Source of the DNA: Rhodococcus ruber
GTDB taxonomy: Bacteria > Actinomycetota > Actinomycetes > Mycobacteriales > Mycobacteriaceae
NCBI RefSeq assembly: GCF_027270735.1
Contig: NZ_JAPWIJ010000004.1
Coordinates: 434,001 to 498,000 of the forward strand
DNA: 64,000 nt
Direction of reading: 5' to 3'
Shown here: one piece after another, positions 56,179 to 64,000 of the stretch
Layout: each line of letters opens with the position of its first letter
Position numbering within the stretch: position 1 is the first letter of the stretch
Made by a program: the position numbers and the translations under genes
The notes under the pieces: model-generated
Databases searched by the model: none
What the model saw: the letters and a program-made list of their open reading frames with translations, nothing else
What the model was told of the DNA's origin: nothing

Positions 56179-57899
56179 CCGGGAACCGTTGTGGTGGAGC
56201 CGGTCTCGTCCGATGTCGTCGGCTCCCACTCGAGCAGTGGTGAGCCGCCGACCGGCACGGTCACAGCAGATTCGGACAGGTTGCACACCACGCTGAGCCG
56301 GCTACGGCGAACGACGATCCATTTCGCGTCCTCGTCGTAGTCCACCTTCACGTGGTCCAGCCACGGGTCGGTCAGTTCGGTCCGGTCGCGGCGAAGCCTC
56401 AACAGATCGCGGTAGAGGGCCAACAGTCGCGCATGGTCTCCGTCGCCCAGTTCCGACCAGTTCAGCTTCGACCGCGTGAAGGTCTCGGGATCCTGTGGGT
56501 CCGGGATATCGCTCTTGTCCCAGCCGTGTTCGGCGAATTCCGCCTTGCGCCCCTCGGCGGTGGCCTTGCCGAGCTCTGGCTCGGGGTGTGAGGTGAAGAA
56601 TTGGAACGGCGTCGACGCTCCCCACTCCTCGCCCATGAACAACATCGGTGTGTAGGGCGAGGTCAACACCAGAGCAGCCTTGATCGCGAGCTGGCCGGGG
56701 GAGAGGTAGAACCCCGGTCGATCGCCGATTGCGCGGTTGCCGACCTGATCGTGAGTGGTCGTATAGGTCACCAGTGAACTGGCCGGAATACGACGCGTAT
56801 CCAGCGGGCGGCCGTGGATCCGACCGCGGAAGCTCGAATACGTTCCGGCATGAAAGAACCCCTGCCGCAGCGTGTTCGCCAAGCCCTGGAGGGAACCGAA
56901 GTCGCCGTAGTATCCCTGCCGCTCACCGGAAACGGCCGCATGGATCGCGTGGTGAATGTCGTCGTCCCATTGCGCGTCGAGTCCGTACCCGCCACCCGAC
57001 CGTGCCGTGATCAGCGAAGGATCGTTGAGGTCGCTTTCGGCGATCAGGGTCAGTGGACGACCGAGATGTGCCGACAGGGTGCGGGTTTCGATCGAGAGCT
57101 GCTCGAGTAGATGCACCGCAGTGTGGTCGACTATCGCGTGTACTGCATCCAGACGCAAGGCGTCGATGTGGAACTCGGAGAACCAACGCAGCGCGTTGTC
57201 GAGGGCGTATCGCCGCACCTCGCCCGAGTCGGCATCGGCGTAGTTGATCGCCTGACCCCAGCTGTTGGCACCCTCGGTCATGTAGGGGCCGAAGCGTTCG
57301 AGATAGTTACCGGACGGGCCGAGGTGGTTGTAGACCACGTCCAGAACGACGCCGATGCCGCGGCCGTGGCAGGCATCGACCAAGCGCTGCAAGCCTTCCG
57401 GGCCACCGTATGCCTCGTGCACGGTGTACCAGAGCACACCGTCGTAGCCCCAGTTGTGTACGCCGTTGAATCCGTTGACCGGCATGATCTCGACGAACGT
57501 CACGCCGAGGTCGACCAGATGATCGAGCTTGGTGATAGCCGCATCGAACGTGCCTTCGTCGGTGAACGTGCCGATGTGCAGCTCGTAGATCGACGAGCCG
57601 GGCAGTTGCCGTCCGGTCCAGGAAGCGTCGGTCCACAGCGTCGGATCGATGTCGAAGACCTGGGACAGCTCGTGTACGCCGTCGGGCTGCCGCGGCGATC
57701 GCGGATCCGGCAGCGCCTTGTCTGCGTCGTCGAGCAGGAAACCGTAACGACTTGTCGGGCTGCAGTCGACGTCCGCATGCCACCACCCGTTCGAGGAGCG
57801 CTGCATCGGATGCACCGTGTCGTCGAGCTGGAGGCGGACCGTCTCCGGGGTCGGTGCCCAGACCTGGAACCGACGGGTCGCTGCTGTCGGGGATGTCAC
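56151..57899 (-). CDS. treZ: Malto-oligosyltrehalose trehalohydrolase
   Basis: A 582-residue GH13 enzyme that releases trehalose from the end of maltooligosyl-trehalose. An N-terminal beta domain (about 1-100) precedes the barrel with MPVNGFNGVHNWGYDGV, the catalytic strand RLDAVHAIVD and LIAESDLNDP; TTHDQVGNRA is the later signature. The GTG at 57899 overlaps the treY stop by GTGA, and the length matches M. tuberculosis TreZ (580). Last gene of treX-treY-treZ. Trehalose is both a compatible solute and the carrier for mycolic acids (TMM/TDM). Confidence 0.95.
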   Translation of the reverse strand: MTSPTAATRRFQVWAPTPETVRLQLDDTVHPMQRSSNGWWHADVDCSPTSRYGFLLDDADKALPDPRSPRQPDGVHELSQVFDIDPTLWTDASWTGRQLPGSSIYELHIGTFTDEGTFDAAITKLDHLVDLGVTFVEIMPVNGFNGVHNWGYDGVLWYTVHEAYGGPEGLQRLVDACHGRGIGVVLDVVYNHLGPSGNYLERFGPYMTEGANSWGQAINYADADSGEVRRYALDNALRWFSEFHIDALRLDAVHAIVDHTAVHLLEQLSIETRTLSAHLGRPLTLIAESDLNDPSLITARSGGGYGLDAQWDDDIHHAIHAAVSGERQGYYGDFGSLQGLANTLRQGFFHAGTYSSFRGRIHGRPLDTRRIPASSLVTYTTTHDQVGNRAIGDRPGFYLSPGQLAIKAALVLTSPYTPMLFMGEEWGASTPFQFFTSHPEPELGKATAEGRKAEFAEHGWDKSDIPDPQDPETFTRSKLNWSELGDGDHARLLALYRDLLRLRRDRTELTDPWLDHVKVDYDEDAKWIVVRRSRLSVVCNLSESAVTVPVGGSPLLEWEPTTSDETGSTTTVPGHSVVVLES

Positions 57900-60271
57900 T
57901 GTGTCACCGCTTCTTCGTTGTCGCGCACCAGGAGTGCGACCGGGAGTGAGGCGAACACCTCGGCCACCGAGACGGTGCCCGTGTGTTCGGAGTCGGTGAT
58001 TCGATCGCGCCACCGGCCATCGGGCAGTGTCACGGATGTCTCACCCCAGCCCGTCTCGGACACGCCGAGCGAGAGTCTGGTCGCCAGCGCGATCACGTCG
58101 GCGTTTCCGGGAACCGGGCCGCGTGCGAATCCGACGAGGTGCTCGGCAGCGGATCCGTCCGCGACGATCGGCGCATAGGTGCCGCCGACGAAGCTCTCCG
58201 GCCGCTCGCGGCGTACGTGCAGCGCGGAGCGAACCACGGCCAGCTTGGCAGCACCCGTATCGATCGAGAGTGCACCGGTGTTCGACGCGGCGAGCATCGA
58301 TCGACGGACGGAGTAATCGACCGGCCTGCGGTTGTCGGGATCGACGAGCGAGTCCTCCCACAACTCGGTTCCCTGGTACACATCGGGGATGCCGGGGCCG
58401 GCCAGGTTCAACAACTTCTGCCCGAGCGCGTCGGAATGGCCGTGAGGAGCGAGCTTCTCGACCAGCATCGTCATCGATCGAGCGACGGCACCATCGAAGA
58501 TGGCGTCGAGCCAGCCGTGTACCGCGGACTCGAACTCCTCGTCCGGAGCAGTCCACGTCGTACGGAGAGCGGCCTCGCGGATTGCCTTCTCCGCGTAGGC
58601 GTGAACGCGTTCACGCAGCGTGGACGTGATCACTCCGTCGACCGGCCAGACGCCGAAGAGGTTCTGCCACAGGAACATTCCCGTTGTACCGTCGGGGCTC
58701 GGGGTCAGCTCTTCCCAGTCGGTGATGCAGCGAGCCCACAGCTCGGGAGTCTGCGACAGTACGCCGATTCGCGCACGCACATCCTCACCGCGTTTGGTGT
58801 CGTGAGTCGACAGGGTGGTCATCGCAGCCGGCCAGCGTCGCGCTCGATCGGCATTGGTCAGATGGTAATACGCTGTGCTGCAACCGAATCGGCTCGGGTC
58901 GCCGCCCACCTCTTGCAGGGAGATCAACCGGTTGGCGCGGTAGAACAGGCAGTCCTCTACGCCTTTGGCTGTGACAGCACCGCAGACCTGGTCGAAGCGG
59001 ACCGGAGATTCTGCACCGGTGACGAGGGCGGTCGCCAGTGCGCCAAGACCGCCGGCCAGGTCCGGCTGCTCCTCGCCGACAGCAGCGATCACGCCCGGCA
59101 GCACGCCGGCGAGCGGTGCATAGTCGGTCCGGTAGACCGGGACGGCCGCGACGACGGCAGCTATCGCGTCGATGACGGACTCGAGTTCGACGGTGGAGCC
59201 GGACTCGCGAACAACGGCCCGAGCGAGGCGTCGCACCTCGGGTGACAGGTCGCCGCGAGCAACACCGGTCTTGAGGTCGAGTTCCGTCTCGTGCAGCGTG
59301 TCGCTGTCGTAGGCGATGCCCGAACGTACCTGCGAGAGCGCGGTGAGCGCATGAACGCCCTCGGGGTCGACGAACACCCCACCGACGGCGGCCAACGCGT
59401 CGTATCCGGTCGTTCCGTCGACGGGCAGCGACTCGTCCAGCGGTTCACCGTCGGCCAGGATCTTCTCGATGACGAGCCACCGGTCGGGCCCGAGAAGTCC
59501 GCGCAGTTCGGTGAGATAACCCGCGGGGTCGGCCAGGCCGTCGGGATGGTCGACCCGCAGTCCGTCGATCAGTCCGTCGTCGATCCACCCGGCCACCTGA
59601 CGATGGGAGTCGGTGAAGACGTCGAGGTCCTCCTGCCGGATTCCCGCCAGGCCGTTCACGGAGAAGAACCGTCGGTATCCGATCAGCCCGTCGGACCAGC
59701 TCACCAATCGGTAGGCCTGACGGTCGTGTACGGCCTGCGCATCGTCGCCGTCGGTGCCGTCTGCGATGGGGAAGCGGTGCTCGTAGAACGCGAGCAGAGG
59801 TTGCTCCTCGGAGCGGTCGACGGTCAGTTCTCCGACGTCGCTCGCGCTGCCGAGCACAGGGATTGCGATCTTGCCGTCGACGCCGTTGTCGGCTCCGAAG
59901 TCGATGTCGAAGTACGTCGCGTACTCGGAGTCGCGACCGCGTCGCAGCACGTCCCACCACCACGCGTTCTGCCGCGGGTCCTCCACCCCGACGTGGTTGG
60001 GCACGATGTCGACGATTATCCCCATGCCCAGCTCCGCGGCACGAGAATGCAACTGCGTCAACGCTTCTCTACCGCCCAGGGCGGCCGAGACCGTCGAGGT
60101 GTCGGTGACGTCGTATCCGTGTGTCGATCCGTCGGTCGCAGTCAGGATCGGCGACAGGTACAGGTGCGTGACCCCGAGGTCGTGGAGATAATCGACCACG
60201 TCGGAGGCGTCGGCCAGGGTGAAGGCATCGCCCCGCAGTTGTAACCGGTATGTACTGGTGGGCAGCGGCAT
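57896..60271 (-). CDS. treY: Malto-oligosyltrehalose synthase
   Basis: A 791-residue GH13 isomerase converting the reducing-end alpha-1,4 bond of a glucan into the alpha,alpha-1,1 bond of trehalose. It starts STYRLQLRGDAFTLADA (about 5-21) and has DIVPNHVGVEDPRQN, the catalytic strand GLRVDHPDGLADP and LVIEKILADGE, and STHDTKRGEDVRARI. The ATG at 60271 lies 3 bp after the treX stop. GTGA overlap with treZ. Confidence 0.95.
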   Translation of the reverse strand: MPLPTSTYRLQLRGDAFTLADASDVVDYLHDLGVTHLYLSPILTATDGSTHGYDVTDTSTVSAALGGREALTQLHSRAAELGMGIIVDIVPNHVGVEDPRQNAWWWDVLRRGRDSEYATYFDIDFGADNGVDGKIAIPVLGSASDVGELTVDRSEEQPLLAFYEHRFPIADGTDGDDAQAVHDRQAYRLVSWSDGLIGYRRFFSVNGLAGIRQEDLDVFTDSHRQVAGWIDDGLIDGLRVDHPDGLADPAGYLTELRGLLGPDRWLVIEKILADGEPLDESLPVDGTTGYDALAAVGGVFVDPEGVHALTALSQVRSGIAYDSDTLHETELDLKTGVARGDLSPEVRRLARAVVRESGSTVELESVIDAIAAVVAAVPVYRTDYAPLAGVLPGVIAAVGEEQPDLAGGLGALATALVTGAESPVRFDQVCGAVTAKGVEDCLFYRANRLISLQEVGGDPSRFGCSTAYYHLTNADRARRWPAAMTTLSTHDTKRGEDVRARIGVLSQTPELWARCITDWEELTPSPDGTTGMFLWQNLFGVWPVDGVITSTLRERVHAYAEKAIREAALRTTWTAPDEEFESAVHGWLDAIFDGAVARSMTMLVEKLAPHGHSDALGQKLLNLAGPGIPDVYQGTELWEDSLVDPDNRRPVDYSVRRSMLAASNTGALSIDTGAAKLAVVRSALHVRRERPESFVGGTYAPIVADGSAAEHLVGFARGPVPGNADVIALATRLSLGVSETGWGETSVTLPDGRWRDRITDSEHTGTVSVAEVFASLPVALLVRDNEEAVTQ

Positions 60272-60274
60272 GTG

Positions 60275-62566
<2,292 letters not shown>

Positions 62567-62572
62567 GGATCA

Positions 62573-62578
62573 ACCCTA
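62573..62578 (-). promoter_or_regulatory. Predicted -10 of the treXYZ operon, leaderless
   Basis: TAGGGT on the minus strand, six bases before the treX ATG at 62566. It lies in the 56-bp gap after the acyltransferase gene, so treXYZ may also be reached by read-through. Confidence 0.45.
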
Positions 62579-62622
62579 CTGTGGCCGGTGAGCCCGGGCT
62601 TACCGAGCGCGAGGCGCTCGGC

Positions 62623-64000
62623 TCACGGACCGTCCCACCATCCGGTGGCCGTCCCGATCTGTCGTCCCAGCTCGGTGGTCAGAGTTCGCACGTAGGTCGC
62701 AGTGAGATGATGCTCGTCACGGTAGATCAGTACGTTGCCTTGCTCGACGCGGCACACCGAATCGTCGCAGACGGCATCGGACAGGTCGAGAGAGGAGAAC
62801 CCGGGAAACTGGAACGAGGCTGCCAGCGCCGGATTGACGGGGTCGAGAGCTTCGTCCCTGGGAATGCCGCACGAGGTGGCATTGCCGCCGTCGGCCAGGC
62901 AATCGATGGCGCGATAAGCAAGCCACGGGGTGTCCCGAACACCCAGTATTCCGACACCCTCCGCAGCGAGTTCCCGCCACACTGCGGCGTACCAGGTGGG
63001 GGTGTAATCGCCGGGGAAGTCCTCCCGCGGGCGGGTGGTGGTGGTGAACACGTAGGCAGGTTTCATCGCCGCGACGTCGGCGAGCACGGTCTGCGTCCAG
63101 TCGAGACAATCCGGATATTCGTTGAGGCCGAGCATCGGCATCGTGTCCGTGCTCAACGGGCAGCCCATCTTGAGGAATGTCACGACCTTGAACCCGTGCC
63201 GGAGTCCGAGCGCGTCGAGGGCGGTCACCCAGTGCTCGGCGTGTGAGCTGCCCGCCAGCACGATGGTTCGGTTCGCGTCGAGGTCGCCGTAACTGCAGGA
63301 GACCGCATCGCGTGTCTCGAAGTCGGCGATGCAGCCTTCGAGGGTGGTGACGGGGAGATCCTCGGGTGCCGAATACAGCGGGGGACGGATGGCGGCCGAC
63401 TCGGCGCGAATCCCGTCGGTCAGTTCGAGCGCTCCCGGGTGAGTCAGTTCGTCGACCGATTCATCGGCCTGCACCGCGGTGACAGACCGGTCGATGTAGA
63501 CGTTCCATCCGATCGAACCGGCCGTGACGACGAGCGCGGCGACGCCCGCGCAGGCAGTAGCCGCGATACGTCCAGGTGTGAACGTGCTCGACTGTGTGGG
63601 GCGCTCGACCAGACGCACGGTCAGCCATGCGAGCGCCACCGACGCCCCGACGATGCACAGACCCCCGAGTACGTCTGCATGGGATCTGTCGGTCGCCGAC
63701 AAATAGAAGATCAGCAGTGGCCAGTGCCACAGGTACAGCGGAAATGCGATCGATCCGACCCAAGCGAAGAACCGGTTGGAGAGCGTGGCCGCGACGGCGG
63801 TCTCGGACCCGGCGACGATCAACGCCAGGGTCGCAAGCACCGGAATCAGGGCCAAGGGACCGGGAAACGCAGTCACCCCGTCGACGACGAAACCGCACGC
63901 GACGATGACGGCCATACCGACAACGGCCAGGACTCCGCGTGCGGTCGACGACAAGCGGGAATGTCTGGCCGACGCCGCAGCGACCGAGCTGTCGGTTCGC
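62623..64000 (-). CDS. Acyltransferase-3 / SGNH-domain membrane protein (Rv1565c-like); N-terminus beyond window
   Basis: The frame is open to the window edge, so the N-terminal helices are missing; about 459 residues are visible. Helices of an acyltransferase-3 domain (to about residue 175 of the visible part) include FAWVGSIAFPLYLWHWPLLIFY with the family LWHWP. An extracellular SGNH-like domain follows, with IVLAGSSHAEHW as the Ser block and DEHHLTATYV as the Asp-His block. Such proteins (OafA/PatB type) O-acylate surface glycans or lipids with acetyl or similar groups. M. tuberculosis Rv1565c sits next to treX as here. The acceptor is unknown. Confidence 0.9.
   Translation of the reverse strand, partial: RTDSSVAAASARHSRLSSTARGVLAVVGMAVIVACGFVVDGVTAFPGPLALIPVLATLALIVAGSETAVAATLSNRFFAWVGSIAFPLYLWHWPLLIFYLSATDRSHADVLGGLCIVGASVALAWLTVRLVERPTQSSTFTPGRIAATACAGVAALVVTAGSIGWNVYIDRSVTAVQADESVDELTHPGALELTDGIRAESAAIRPPLYSAPEDLPVTTLEGCIADFETRDAVSCSYGDLDANRTIVLAGSSHAEHWVTALDALGLRHGFKVVTFLKMGCPLSTDTMPMLGLNEYPDCLDWTQTVLADVAAMKPAYVFTTTTRPREDFPGDYTPTWYAAVWRELAAEGVGILGVRDTPWLAYRAIDCLADGGNATSCGIPRDEALDPVNPALAASFQFPGFSSLDLSDAVCDDSVCRVEQGNVLIYRDEHHLTATYVRTLTTELGRQIGTATGWWDGP

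Overview
This window is chromosomal DNA of a high-GC, mycolic-acid actinomycete, most likely a Rhodococcus or Rhodococcoides species (inference). Codon use, the many GTG starts and GTGA/ATGA gene overlaps, and the gene order all fit. Long stretches follow the M. tuberculosis order around Rv2178c-Rv2145c and Rv1536-Rv1565c. Everything looks like core genome except one TetR/efflux pair. I saw no IS element, prophage, CRISPR, tRNA or rRNA.

Region 1 (1-16,600): the 3' part of aroG; a PASTA-containing Ser/Thr kinase (pknL) divergent from a DNA-binding protein like its known substrate Rv2175c; an early carotenoid operon (idsA-like, crtI, mptA, crtB) with the lipomannan mannosyltransferase gene mptA embedded in it; metF; a five-gene operon (GNAT protein, crtO ketolase, cruF hydratase, lppM, family-2 glycosyltransferase) that would finish a keto-carotenoid glycoside; then a HEPN-domain gene and a DUF3040 gene. 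A perfect 16-bp actinobacterial LexA (SOS) box lies in the divergent promoter of the GNAT/crtO operon and the HEPN gene.

Region 2 (16,600-37,750): the division and cell-wall (dcw) cluster: mraZ, rsmH, ftsL-like, ftsI (pbpB), murE, murF, mraY, murD, ftsW, murG, murC, ftsQ, ftsZ, pgeF, yggS, sepF, yggT, wag31 (divIVA) and a small membrane protein. Most neighbours overlap by 4 bp. The mraZ leader has four 10-bp-spaced MraZ boxes and, about 200 bp upstream, a second cluster of five boxes in the opposite orientation. The mraZ-rsmH gap holds two copies of a 36-bp hairpin-forming repeat.

Region 3 (37,750-54,000): ileS under a translational T-box riboswitch with an Ile (AUC) specifier, def, a DinB-type polymerase, three lipoprotein genes, lspA, an rluD-family pseudouridine synthase, an anchored unknown protein, dnaE1, a small membrane protein, an F420-type nitroreductase and ilvA.

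Region 4 (54,000-64,000): a TetR repressor divergent from a DHA2-type multidrug exporter with two identical 18-bp operators, then the treX-treY-treZ trehalose operon and the 3' part of an acyltransferase/SGNH gene. The window thus combines envelope construction, septation and envelope pigments and glycolipids, with several cis-regulatory sites readable from sequence.
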